A DNA stretch of 64,000 nucleotides from JANWXD01 sp037446115 (GTDB lineage Bacteria > Acidobacteriota > Terriglobia > Bryobacterales > Bryobacteraceae): contig JBBIJF010000010.1 of assembly GCA_037446115.1 (NCBI GenBank), forward strand, positions 1-64,000, written 5' to 3'. This document shows positions 1 to 9,059 of this stretch, in pieces. A model generated the notes under the pieces. It was given only the letters and a program-made list of their open reading frames with translations. It was not told the DNA's origin and made no database searches. Both the position numbers and the translations under genes were made by a program. The first letter of the stretch is position 1. Each line of letters begins with the position of its first letter.

Positions 1-2503
1 TTGCATTGTGCGTCGCAAAGACGAACTGCCTCCGCCGCTTCTCCTCTCGCATCTTCGGCACGACGCCCTCCGTGATGAACCTGTTGTCCAGGTCGTCCTC
101 CGGCTGGTCCACCACCAGAGGGGCATCTGATTCAAGAAGCAGAAGGAGGAGGACGGCCGTCGCCTTCTGGCCTGTCGACAGGTCCTCGAGCCTCTGCCAC
201 TGAGCAGGCTGTCCTTCGCCCGCCACGTTCAGCTCGATCTGGGTTGTGGGGGCCAAATCAAGCTCCTCGAGCTGCATGACCACGTCGGACGACGCCTGCG
301 CGAGCCGGTCTGCTTGCGCCGGAGGCAACTTGTACTTCTGGACCAGGGCGTTCTTCCCCCTCCGCCAGGTGTCCGCGAGTTCCTTCAAGGAGAGACTCTC
401 GGCTTGACGGAGCGCGTCGAGCGTTTCGGAAAGACGACCGCCGACTCGCTCCTTGAGGAGCTGAAATAGGGGCTCCCGATTCCCGGCAAAAGTCACCTGG
501 ACGCGCACGCGTTCGGCGAGTTGTCTGCTGACCCTCTTGGCGGCGCGCTCCAGTTGCCGGAACTCCTCGGCCTTCACGTCTTCCCATTCTGCGAGGAGAT
601 TCCGGCGGCGGTCCTCATGCTCTTTCCTTACCCTCTGGAGAATGGCTTGGCGTTCCCGAAGAGGTCGGAGCTCCTCGATCCGGCGCCTCAGGCGAATGAA
701 CTCCTCCCCGTCGACCTTCGATTTCTGCAGCTCGCGGAGGATCTTCTCGTAGGCCGCTTGAACCTGATTCCTACGCACCTCCCATTTCGCCTTAACGTCG
801 GCCAGCCTGCGGTCGGCGGCATCGAGGGCTTCCTCCATCTGCTTGGCCACCGACTCGAGTTCACGGTTGAGGGCCGAGAGGACAGCTTCGATCTCCGCAA
901 GGATCTCCTTGCCCGGCAGACCTTCGAGAGCCTTTTGCGAAACGAACGCGCGATCAATGGGCAAAGCGCGCCGCAGGTCGTCATGCACTTGACGGTACGG
1001 CGCAAGGCGGTCGCTGGCCGTCACGAGCACCCGTTCTTCTCGCACCAGATCGCTCTGGTCCTTGAGTCGCTCCTCGAGACCTGCATCCTGAAAGCGCTTC
1101 AGGGTTTCTTCGAGTGCCGGGAGAGCAGCCAAGCGCTCCTCGATCTGGAGAAGCTCGCGATCCGTATCGAGGATCTTCGCCCGAGACTGCTCGAGTTGCC
1201 TCCTGATGTCGGCCTTGCGCTGGGCCAATGCTGCCTCGCGCTCGATGAAACGTTCGAGCAGGCGGGTCCGCTTCTCCGGGCTCTTTGCCAACTCGGATAT
1301 CTCGTGCTGCCCGAACACTTCGACCTGGGGGAGGATGGCCGAGGGGGTAAGATTCAGAAGTTCACCATTGTCGGATCGGACCACGGGTGGATTGGGAATG
1401 GTTCGCTCGATGCGATACTCGTGCTTATTGGGTCGGTGAGAACGGACGAGAAGGGAGATCTTGGTGCCGTTCCTGAGGACGTTTCGCACGATACCCTCGT
1501 GTGCTTTGCGGGCGTCGTCCCCAAGCGGTTCCAGCCCGAGCACGTACCGCAAGCTCTCAATCACCGTGGACTTGCCGGTGCCGCGCCCCCCGACAAGCAC
1601 GTTGAGATTCTCGTTGAAGTGAATCGCGGCACCGTCGAGGAACCCGCCTTCCCAGGCCATGGCGACGAATTCAGCGTGGCCTTCGAGGGCAGGATCGCTG
1701 TTCAGACGAATCCTCGACTCTGGATCGAGGAATGCTTGACGCAGCCCCTCAATACTCACCTCGGACATCTTGATCCAGCAGGTAGCGGAGGAGTCATCCA
1801 GGTCCTCGGGTGCCGCGACATCACGAGCGTTCACCACAGCGACGGCGAGCCCGTTGCCCGATACGTGGGCGCGACGGTAATCGGGGTTCTTGTTCTCGAC
1901 GATGGCACGGACGTCTTGGGGCAGGTCGGCAACGGGACCCGGAATCTGGACGGCGAGCAGGTTATCGTCCTTCCAGGCGCGGATTCTCGCCTGTCCGCTG
2001 AGGACTCTAAACAGACCGCCGTCGTTGGTTACGTGCGCTGCGATGGTCACCCCACCCTGCTCGCGGACGCAGCGCAAGATCTCCGCGAAGGTCTGTTTCG
2101 ACAGCTGCGAGGACTGATCGGTATCCCGTATGCCGAACTCCCCCAGGTAGCGCCCAAGGCGATCCTGGTCGGTGTCCGGGGGATAGATGCACAACACATG
2201 AACCCCTTCGCTGCTCGAGATCTCAAAGCCTGGAAGCACGTGGATGTCACGGTCTTTGGCGGCCTCCCGGAAAAGAGAAACACCATGCACGTGATTGTGG
2301 TCCGTCACAGCGAGCACAGAAATTCCCAATGCCGCAGCCTTTTCCACGACCTGACGGGCATGGGTTTCGGCGTCCCCTTGGGCAGGTTTGCCCCGGTAGG
2401 TCTTCGAATAGTGGTGCGGATTAATCTGAAGCGCGCACTTGTGGAAGCGCGCGCCGCCCGGGAGCTTGAGAGCGTTCAGCAAGAGATCGGCTTTCGGCGT
2501 CAT
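1..2503 (-). CDS. TrlF-type PHP domain plus SMC-like ATPase (3' end off window)
   Basis: About 834 codons are open to the left edge, so only the extreme C-terminus is missing. The N-terminal ~230 residues look like a PHP metal-dependent phosphoesterase: an HH pair near residues 30-31, TDHN at 68-71, a GFE at 92-94 and an AAH near 155. A Walker A GGRGTGKST follows at ~305-313, then a long Glu/Arg/Leu-rich coiled-coil region. Close to the window edge come an ABC-type signature LSTGQK, a Walker B VVDQPEDDLD and a terminal FATHN. This order is that of PHP-ATPase proteins named TrlF in databases. Start ATG 2503-2501 overlaps the helicase stop (ATGA), implying translational coupling. A role in DNA or nucleic-acid surveillance is inferred from the fold and neighbours; the substrate is unknown. 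Confidence 0.85.
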   Translation of the reverse strand, partial: MTPKADLLLNALKLPGGARFHKCALQINPHHYSKTYRGKPAQGDAETHARQVVEKAAALGISVLAVTDHNHVHGVSLFREAAKDRDIHVLPGFEISSSEGVHVLCIYPPDTDQDRLGRYLGEFGIRDTDQSSQLSKQTFAEILRCVREQGGVTIAAHVTNDGGLFRVLSGQARIRAWKDDNLLAVQIPGPVADLPQDVRAIVENKNPDYRRAHVSGNGLAVAVVNARDVAAPEDLDDSSATCWIKMSEVSIEGLRQAFLDPESRIRLNSDPALEGHAEFVAMAWEGGFLDGAAIHFNENLNVLVGGRGTGKSTVIESLRYVLGLEPLGDDARKAHEGIVRNVLRNGTKISLLVRSHRPNKHEYRIERTIPNPPVVRSDNGELLNLTPSAILPQVEVFGQHEISELAKSPEKRTRLLERFIEREAALAQRKADIRRQLEQSRAKILDTDRELLQIEERLAALPALEETLKRFQDAGLEERLKDQSDLVREERVLVTASDRLAPYRQVHDDLRRALPIDRAFVSQKALEGLPGKEILAEIEAVLSALNRELESVAKQMEEALDAADRRLADVKAKWEVRRNQVQAAYEKILRELQKSKVDGEEFIRLRRRIEELRPLRERQAILQRVRKEHEDRRRNLLAEWEDVKAEEFRQLERAAKRVSRQLAERVRVQVTFAGNREPLFQLLKERVGGRLSETLDALRQAESLSLKELADTWRRGKNALVQKYKLPPAQADRLAQASSDVVMQLEELDLAPTTQIELNVAGEGQPAQWQRLEDLSTGQKATAVLLLLLLESDAPLVVDQPEDDLDNRFITEGVVPKMREEKRRRQFVFATHNA

Positions 2504-5500
2504 TGCTGACCTCCATAACCCGGGCTCTCATCACGGAGCTGCATCGGCTTCGTCAGGGCGTCGACGGATAGGTAGTAATGCGCCACCTTCGTGACCTCGT
2601 GCCACTCGAAGCGCGCGGGGTCCTTGATCGGCTCCTGGAGCTGGGGCTTGCTGGCGCAGTTCGTGACGACGTAGAGCCAGTAGCAGTCGCGCCGGTCTTC
2701 GGCCACGCGACGTTCATTCGGTGTCAAAAGGATCGTGCCTGTCGCATCGGCCAGGCCTTTGACCTCGATGAGCCGGAGCTGACCCGAATTGATGTCGAGG
2801 CTCGTGATGTCGTAGCCGAGGTTCTTCTCGTGGACGTCGTAGACCTGCCGGCCTTGAGAGCGCTCGTACTCCATGACCACGCGCATTGCCGTGGCTTCCG
2901 TCTCCGCGTCGGGCTGAAGCCGCCGCACCTCTGGAGCCTCGCGGTCGGGATGCGGCAACACCAGGACGCTCGCGAACCGCTCGACCGCCTGCAAGGACAA
3001 CGAACGCTGCTGCTCCAGTTCTTTTCTGCGGCGTTCGCGCCGGGCCATGAGCTCGGCATGCCGCGCTTCGGCCTGAGCCAGGCGGCCTTCCGCGCCAGTC
3101 ACCTTTTGCTCGACTTCCGCAGCCGCCCGGCCGATTTCTTCGTCCGCTCGCTGTAACAACTCGGTCAATGACAACTCCACGTGAGCCGCGACGCGCTCGA
3201 TTTCAGCAATACGCTCGCTTCGCGTTTCCTCCAGGAACTTTACCAGTGCGTGCTCGTTCAACCATGCGGTGGCTTCGGGCAGAGTGGCGACCGGCGGCAG
3301 TACGCCCGGCGGCGTAGCAGGCGTGAAATCGCCCAGGACACTAGGCTCTCGAAGGCGAGGCGGCCCGTCCTCGGAGATTTCTACCGCAAAGAGGCGTTCG
3401 TGGATCACCTGGCCGAGTCCGTCCACGACGCGCGCCCGGTAGAAATCGATGCGCGCGGGTCGTTCGTGCTGGAGCGAGTAGAATGCCGCTCCCTTTCCGA
3501 ACGCCTCGAGCGCTTTGGAGTAAATGTGCCGGCGGACAGCCTCAAACAGCGGATGGCCCGGCGTGACCCACTCCAAGTTGTTGGCTTCGGCCGTCTCGCG
3601 GTCCGTCGAGCAGCGTGGGTACCGCGACGCCAGCGCCGGCAGCCGCCAGTCCGGGTCCTTTTCGTGTTCCTTCAATACGGCCGGGGTTCTTCCAGGCTCA
3701 AACGTGTGCGGCAAGTTTGGCAAGACCTTCAGGGTCAGCGGCACAAACTCGGCCGACTCGCGCAGGAAACGCGCGATCGTCTCCGGAACGACGCGCCGCT
3801 CCTGTGCGCGGGCGCGCCGCTCGATCAACATTTCCAGATTGAGCTTTTTTGAGGCAAGGCCTTCGAGAGCGTTCTGGCAAATTGCTCGAAATTGATGCTC
3901 GTCCACGTTCTTGAGGAGGCGTTCTTCGAGATCGGCATCGCCGAGACGGCCGGCGTAATAGTCCCGCAGAACGCGCTCCACGTGGGCGGCAGGAAGCACT
4001 TCGCCAACCACATTGAACACCGCATCGTCGTCCAGGGCATCACGGATCTCCTGAAGTTTCTCCAGCAAGCGCTGGAGCACTCGCCCTTCGATGGTGTTCG
4101 TGGCGACGAAGTTGAAGATCAGGCAGTTCTTGCGTTGCCCGTAGCGGTGGATGCGGCCCATGCGCTGTTCCAGCCGGTTCGGATTCCACGGAATGTCGTA
4201 GTTAAAAAGGATGTTGCAGACTTGAAGATTGATCCCTTCTCCGGCCGCCTCGGTGGCCACAAGGACTTGTATTTCCCCTTCCCGGAACTGCTGCTCCGCA
4301 TACAAGCGCGTGCCCGGCTCGTCGCGAGAACCGGACTTCATGCCGCCATGGATACAGCCGACGCGGAAGCCCCATGACCTTAGCCTGTCTTGAAGGTAGT
4401 CGAGAGTGTCTTTGAATTCGGTGAAGATCAGTAACCGCTTGTCAGGATGGTCGAAGAACCCCTCCTGGTGAAGCAGTTGCTTGAGCTTGGAGAGTTTGGA
4501 TTCTGCGCCAGAGGCCTCGACTGCCTGCGCACGCGATGCCAGTGTCCGAAGCTCTTCGATTTCCTGCCTCACCTGCTGCGCGTTGCCGGCCAGCGTGATG
4601 GCTTCCAACATCTCCTCCAGCCGCTCGCGCTCGCTTTCCTCCATCTCCTCCAGTTCTTCGGGATCGGGCAGTTCAGGAGGAGCGAGCAGGGCCAGGTCCT
4701 GGGCACGCTTCAGAGCGCCTTCGAGGCGCCTGGCGCGGCTCTCGAGGGAGTGCCGCATCGCATAGGTGCTGGACGCCAGCCGGCGCTGGTACAGGGACAT
4801 CAGGAACCCGACGGCGCGTGCGCGAGGGTCCTCGCCTTGCGCGGCCGCTCTGGCGCTCTGCTGCTTCACGAAACGCGTGACGTCTCGATAAAGGTCGAAC
4901 TCCGCTCCGTCGATCTGAAACTCCACGGTGTGCGGAATCCGTTTGGTGAAGATCTTTTCCGCCACCCATGTTCCATCCGGACGGCGTTCCGGAAAGTAGA
5001 CCATCGCCTCCTTGGTGCGCCGCAAGTAGAAAGGAGCCCGGCGGCGGTCCATCGCCTCGCGAATCGACTTCACGTCAGCGTAGGCGTCGCGATCGAGAAG
5101 TTGCAGGAACAAGCTGAAGTTCAGCGGGTCCCCTTTGTGCGGCGTGGCGGTCAGCAGGAGTATGTGATCGGACGTGTCGCGCAACAGCTCACCCAACCGG
5201 TAGCGAAGGCTCTTGTGGGTTTCATCCGCGGCGGACATGCGGTGGGCTTCATCCACAATCACCAAGTCCCAATGCACCTGCCGCAGCCCCGGAAGGATGT
5301 CCTTCCTCTTGGCAAGATCAAGCGAGGTGATGATGCGGTTCTGATCCAGCCACTGATTGACGCCAAATTGATCGCGAATGTCGTGGCCGCGGAAGACCAG
5401 GAATTTCTCCTCGAACTTTTCCTTCAGCTCGCGCTGCCACTGGAAGGCTAGATTGGCAGGACAGACGATCAGAATGCGCTCGGCCAGCCCGCGCAACTCC

Positions 5501-5931
5501 AGCTCGCGGATGAGCAACCCGGCCATGATTGTCTTTCCGGCGCCGGCGTCGTCGGCGAGCAAGAACCGCACCCGGGCCAGCTTCAGGAGGTAATCGTAGA
5601 CGGCCTCGAGTTGATGGGGGAGCGGGTCTACACGGGAGATGGACAAGCCAAAATAGGGATCGAACTCGTAAGCGATGCCAAGCGAATAGGCTTGGACGCC
5701 GAGACGGAGAAGACGGCCGTCACCGTTGAAAGCGTAGCTCGTATCCAAGATGACCAGCTTCTCCAGGTCTTGAGAAGTCAGCGTGACCTTGCGATAGCGC
5801 TCCGAGTGAGCCCCTACCAGCCCGGCAACCCAGGTGTCCGGGCCGGTCGAGCGGACGGTCTCCACGCGCATCGGCTCGTTGAACAGGGGTCCGGTGAGAA
5901 TCTGGCCCTCACGTAGAAGCTTTTCGCTCAT
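2500..5931 (-). CDS. SNF2-family helicase with C-terminal DUF3883 (NO VEIN) domain
   Basis: This 1143-residue protein is a superfamily 2 SNF2/RapA-like DNA translocase. Walker A DDAGAGKT lies at ~127-134, DEAH at 227-230 and LLLTATPHKG follows. The second RecA lobe has LLIFTEFKDTLDYL, then TEAAGEGINLQ and a QRMGRIHRYGQ arginine-finger motif. A charged coiled-coil stretch sits near 900-970. The last ~130 residues contain DVHEKNLGYDI and LRLIEVKG, matching the DUF3883/NO VEIN nuclease-like fold often fused to such helicases. Start and stop overlap both neighbours by ATGA, so the gene is the centre of a coupled three-gene unit. DISARM DrmD is a related SNF2 protein, but no other DISARM gene is visible, so I call only the domain family. 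Confidence 0.9.
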   Translation of the reverse strand: MSEKLLREGQILTGPLFNEPMRVETVRSTGPDTWVAGLVGAHSERYRKVTLTSQDLEKLVILDTSYAFNGDGRLLRLGVQAYSLGIAYEFDPYFGLSISRVDPLPHQLEAVYDYLLKLARVRFLLADDAGAGKTIMAGLLIRELELRGLAERILIVCPANLAFQWQRELKEKFEEKFLVFRGHDIRDQFGVNQWLDQNRIITSLDLAKRKDILPGLRQVHWDLVIVDEAHRMSAADETHKSLRYRLGELLRDTSDHILLLTATPHKGDPLNFSLFLQLLDRDAYADVKSIREAMDRRRAPFYLRRTKEAMVYFPERRPDGTWVAEKIFTKRIPHTVEFQIDGAEFDLYRDVTRFVKQQSARAAAQGEDPRARAVGFLMSLYQRRLASSTYAMRHSLESRARRLEGALKRAQDLALLAPPELPDPEELEEMEESERERLEEMLEAITLAGNAQQVRQEIEELRTLASRAQAVEASGAESKLSKLKQLLHQEGFFDHPDKRLLIFTEFKDTLDYLQDRLRSWGFRVGCIHGGMKSGSRDEPGTRLYAEQQFREGEIQVLVATEAAGEGINLQVCNILFNYDIPWNPNRLEQRMGRIHRYGQRKNCLIFNFVATNTIEGRVLQRLLEKLQEIRDALDDDAVFNVVGEVLPAAHVERVLRDYYAGRLGDADLEERLLKNVDEHQFRAICQNALEGLASKKLNLEMLIERRARAQERRVVPETIARFLRESAEFVPLTLKVLPNLPHTFEPGRTPAVLKEHEKDPDWRLPALASRYPRCSTDRETAEANNLEWVTPGHPLFEAVRRHIYSKALEAFGKGAAFYSLQHERPARIDFYRARVVDGLGQVIHERLFAVEISEDGPPRLREPSVLGDFTPATPPGVLPPVATLPEATAWLNEHALVKFLEETRSERIAEIERVAAHVELSLTELLQRADEEIGRAAAEVEQKVTGAEGRLAQAEARHAELMARRERRRKELEQQRSLSLQAVERFASVLVLPHPDREAPEVRRLQPDAETEATAMRVVMEYERSQGRQVYDVHEKNLGYDITSLDINSGQLRLIEVKGLADATGTILLTPNERRVAEDRRDCYWLYVVTNCASKPQLQEPIKDPARFEWHEVTKVAHYYLSVDALTKPMQLRDESPGYGGQQ

Positions 5932-6152
5932 CTCGGCGTTTTCTTTTCGGGAGGCTTCGTGTCCCGAGAATCCAGTTCCTGTTTCATCTCAACTAATCGC
6001 TTCACGAGGAATGGGAGCGGCACCCGTTTGCCGTTCTCCCAGTGGTTCACGGTGCTATAGGTGACACCGACTCTCTGGGCGAATTGCTCCTGGGTGAGAT
6101 CTAGCCGTTGTCGGAGCTCACGGATGAGTGTCGGGATGTCCTGGGGCTTCAT
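5928..6152 (-). CDS. XRE-family helix-turn-helix regulator
   Basis: A 74-residue protein with one Cro/C1-type HTH at ~17-50 (LTQEQFAQRVGV then YSTVNHWENGKR), the usual XRE sequence pattern. I place the start at ATG 6152 because GAGGTGG stands just upstream and residues before it do not resemble the family. The stop overlaps the helicase start by ATGA, making this the first gene of the cassette. A small XRE protein in this position usually autoregulates its operon; that is inference. Direct ATGTA repeats in the leader (6182-6186 and 6195-6199) are a possible operator. Confidence 0.85.
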   Translation of the reverse strand: MKPQDIPTLIRELRQRLDLTQEQFAQRVGVTYSTVNHWENGKRVPLPFLVKRLVEMKQELDSRDTKPPEKKTPR

Positions 6153-6206
6153 GGCGCCACCTCGAAACCGTCTGGCTGTAGATGTACGGAGCATATGTAA
6201 AGCGCT

Positions 6207-6236
6207 ATAGTAGCCCACACGCGCGGCGACCGTCAA
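6207..6236 (-). promoter_or_regulatory. sigma70-like promoter of the XRE-helicase-TrlF cassette
   Basis: On the minus strand, TTGACG (6236-6231) and TACTAT (6212-6207) are separated by 18 bases, close to consensus. The predicted start near 6200 gives a leader of about 48 bases. Two ATGTA direct repeats 13 bases apart lie at the start of the leader and may bind the XRE protein. Confidence 0.55.
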
Positions 6237-6507
6237 CTGTCTATGAGGCAAGCTCTTTCCTATCCAGGCACATGGTGTTCGGTTCCAAGACCTTGCCGGG
6301 TTGTGCAGTTGGTACGATCCCTACCTGTGCTGCCGGGCTTCGGTGGGCAGCGGCAGCCGGCGCGCGAACAGGCAGAGGTGGTCGTAGGCCCAGATTTTGA
6401 TGAGCGAGATGCGGGAGCGGCGGGCGGGGAGGTAGTGGCGCGCGAAGGGCCGGCCGGAGTCCTGTGTGCCGCCACCCTTGTCCTCCCCTAAGTGATTGAC
6501 TGGGAAA
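6237..6507. other. non-coding stretch between cassette promoter and tRNA-Lys, with a possible gene remnant
   Basis: No complete gene is supported here. On the minus strand one frame is open from the tRNA 3' end to a TAG at 6323-6321 without any ATG, GTG or TTG start. It reads like protein, including SLIKIWAYDHLCLFARRLP. This may be the tail of a gene displaced by insertion at the tRNA, or chance; I do not recognise it. Confidence 0.3.
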
Positions 6508-6583
<76 letters not shown>

Positions 6584-6715
6584 GTGCGGGAGGCCCCGGG
6601 GCAAACCGCTTGCTTGCGGGGCCAGTTGATAGTCTAGCACACCCCGGCCGGTCCTTGACTTCCCGGCTGCGGCGTGTGCAGCATGATAATCGGAAAGATC
6701 CTCTGGAGGTGGCTT

Positions 6716-7003
6716 ATGTCGTCGCTGACCATCCTGCTCATTATCTGGGGAGCCATCACCGCGGTTCTCATCGTGCTGGGGATTTGGCGCGCCCTGGTGG
6801 GGATGCGGGAGGAGAACCAGATCTTTCTGGACCCGGCCGAAGAGAAAATGGCCCAGGAGATGCAGCAGATCATCTCTAAGGCCGAGCGCATCGAGCGCTG
6901 GATGAAAGGCTTCGGAATCGCCTCGGCGGCGCTGCTGGTGGTGATCGCCGGAGTGTGGATCTACCGCGGGCTGACCACCTTCACGCACCCGCCCATGCCG
7001 TAA
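6716..7003 (+). CDS. small membrane protein of unknown function
   Basis: A 95-residue protein with two predicted membrane segments, one at ~4-27 (SLTILLIIWGAITAVLIVLG) and one at ~70-88 (IASAALLVVIAGVWIY). A charged, probably helical linker between them contains EEKMAQEMQQIISKAERIERW. I chose ATG 6716 because GGAGGT lies just upstream; an in-frame ATG at 6674 lacks this. It sits between the tRNA and the PpiD-like gene on the same strand. I recognise no family, so function is unknown. Confidence 0.7.
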   Translation: MSSLTILLIIWGAITAVLIVLGIWRALVGMREENQIFLDPAEEKMAQEMQQIISKAERIERWMKGFGIASAALLVVIAGVWIYRGLTTFTHPPMP

Positions 7004-7113
7004 GGGCCCGCAGCCGCCGCCAGCCCCGGCTGCAACCGCCGGGGCGCACAAGGGCATTCCCAGGGGAGACTCCGCTATACTATTGGTTTCCCGCGGGCAG
7101 GAGAACCGTATCC

Positions 7114-9039
7114 ATGTTTGATCTATTTCGCAGCCGGGCCAAAGCCGTGCGCTATCTGCTCGGCGCGCTGCTGATGCTGGTAGCCGTCTCGATGGTGATC
7201 ACGCTGATCCCCGGCTGGGGCACGGACATGCGATCCGGCGACATGACCGTCGCCGAAATCGGCGGAGAAGTGCTCACCGTGCTCGATGTCCAGCGAGCCA
7301 TCCAGATGCAGCTCCGCGGGCGTTCCATTCCGCCGGATATGGCGCCGATCTTCGTGCCCCAGTTCATTGACCAGATGATCACGGAGCGGGCTCTGGCCTA
7401 CCAGGCGCAGCGGATGGGATTTACGGTCTCCGAGCGGGAGCTGGCCAGCACGATCGAGTCCATCTTTCCCCAGTTGTTCGAAGGGGGAAAATTCGCAGGG
7501 CGCGATGCGTACGCCAACCTGCTGGCCCAACAGAATCTGACCATCACCGAGTTCGAAGCCAACCTGCGCAAGCAGCTGCTGCTCACGAAACTGCAAAGCC
7601 TGGTGGCCGAGGGGGTCGTGGTCTCGCCCGCCGAAGTCGAACGCGAGTTCCGCCGGCGCAACGACAAAGTCATCATCGAGCACGCCGCCGTGACCCCGGA
7701 GAAGTACCGGGCGGAGGTGCGCATCAGCGGGGAGGAGATCCGGGCGTACTTCGAAAAGAACCGGACCAGCTTCCGGATTCCGGAAAAGCGCAGCTTCGAC
7801 CTGCTGGTGATTGACGAGGCCGCCGTGGCGCGTTCGGTCACGGTTCCCGAGGAGGACTTGCGGCGCGCCTACGAAGCCAACCGCGAAATGTACCGCACGC
7901 CGGAACGCGTCCACGTCCGCCACATCCTGTTGAAGACCACCGACAAACCCAAGGAGGAAATTCCGAAGATCAAAGCCCGTGCCGAAGAGCTGCTCAAACA
8001 GATTCGCGGCGGCGCGGACTTTGCCGAGCTTGCGCGCAAACATTCCGAAGATCCCGGTTCGGCGGCCAAAGGCGGAGATCTGGGATGGGTGGTGCGGGGC
8101 CAGACCGTCAAGGCCTTCGAAGACACGGCCTTCACGCTCAAGCCGAACCAGGTCAGCAACGTGGTGGTGACCGAGTACGGCTTCCACATCCTCCAGGTTC
8201 TGGAAAAGCAGGAGGCGCGCCTGACGCCGTTTGCGGAGGTGCGGGATCAGCTCGCCGACGAACGCAAGCGGCAGCTCGTTTACGACCGCATGCAGGTGCT
8301 GTCGGACCAGGCGCGCGCGGCGTTACAGAAGGATCCGCGGGGTGCAGAGCGCATCGCCCGGGAGCTCGGCATTGACTTGGTGCGGGTGCCGCCCGCAGCG
8401 CCCGGCGATCCGATCCCGCAGGTCGGCCGGAGCCGGGAGCTGGAAGAAGCCTTGCTGCCGCTGCGCGCCGGAGAGGTGACGCCTGTGGTGCAGGTGGCGG
8501 GCAACAAACTGGTGGTGGCGGCCGTGACGGAGGTGCTTCCCCCGCGGCAGGCGGAGCTGGCCGAAGTGGAGGAACAGATCCGGCAGCGGCTGGCGGAGGA
8601 CAAAGTCCGCCAACTGGTCGAGCAAAAGGCGCGCGAGCTGTTGGAGCGGGCCAAGGCCAGCGGGGACCTGCAAAGCGCGGCGCGGCAGATGGGACTGGAG
8701 TGGAAGCGCACGCAGCCGTTCGCCCGCACCGGCGCGGCCGACGGTCTGGGATCGGCAGCGTATCTGGAGCGGGCCTTCACGGGCCGGCCGGGAGAGATCT
8801 TCGGACCCGTGGCGGTGGAAGACAAGCGGTTCGTGTGCAAGATCGTCGAGCAGATCCCTGCGGATCTCGGACAGCTGGCCGCCCAGCGGGACGCCATCAT
8901 TGAATGGCTCAAAAGCGAGAAGGCGCGGGAGCGCAACGAGCTGTTCGAACAGAGCGTGCGGGACCGCCTTATCAGCGAAGGGAAGGTCAAGATCCATCAG
9001 GACGTCATCAACCGCCTGGTGGCGAACTACCGGGGTTGA
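7114..9039 (+). CDS. PpiD/SurA-like peptidylprolyl isomerase, membrane-anchored
   Basis: A 641-residue protein with an N-terminal membrane anchor (~13-33), a SurA-N-like helical region (~45-200) and one parvulin domain (~263-365). Parvulin landmarks are VRHIL at ~268-272, SEDPGSAAKGGDLGW at ~311-325 and GFHILQV at ~356-362. The C-terminal ~270 residues form a second chaperone-like region. The architecture matches PpiD, which assists folding of secreted and outer-membrane proteins in the periplasm. The start at ATG 7114 has GGAG upstream. The length is near PpiD's usual ~620 residues. DedA follows after 20 bases, perhaps in the same transcript. Confidence 0.9.
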   Translation: MFDLFRSRAKAVRYLLGALLMLVAVSMVITLIPGWGTDMRSGDMTVAEIGGEVLTVLDVQRAIQMQLRGRSIPPDMAPIFVPQFIDQMITERALAYQAQRMGFTVSERELASTIESIFPQLFEGGKFAGRDAYANLLAQQNLTITEFEANLRKQLLLTKLQSLVAEGVVVSPAEVEREFRRRNDKVIIEHAAVTPEKYRAEVRISGEEIRAYFEKNRTSFRIPEKRSFDLLVIDEAAVARSVTVPEEDLRRAYEANREMYRTPERVHVRHILLKTTDKPKEEIPKIKARAEELLKQIRGGADFAELARKHSEDPGSAAKGGDLGWVVRGQTVKAFEDTAFTLKPNQVSNVVVTEYGFHILQVLEKQEARLTPFAEVRDQLADERKRQLVYDRMQVLSDQARAALQKDPRGAERIARELGIDLVRVPPAAPGDPIPQVGRSRELEEALLPLRAGEVTPVVQVAGNKLVVAAVTEVLPPRQAELAEVEEQIRQRLAEDKVRQLVEQKARELLERAKASGDLQSAARQMGLEWKRTQPFARTGAADGLGSAAYLERAFTGRPGEIFGPVAVEDKRFVCKIVEQIPADLGQLAAQRDAIIEWLKSEKARERNELFEQSVRDRLISEGKVKIHQDVINRLVANYRG

Positions 9040-9059
9040 GCGGCCTCCGGACGTCCTGA

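Noticed and set aside
521..2509. Long plus-strand open frame of 662 codons
   Set aside because: It is the antisense register of the TrlF-type ATPase, whose minus-strand translation has PHP, Walker A, signature and Walker B motifs; the plus-strand product has no recognisable motif.
2500..5931. DISARM system (DrmD) call for the SNF2 helicase
   Set aside because: DrmD is a SNF2-like protein, but drmA, drmB, drmC and a methyltransferase are not visible in this window; domain-level naming is safer.
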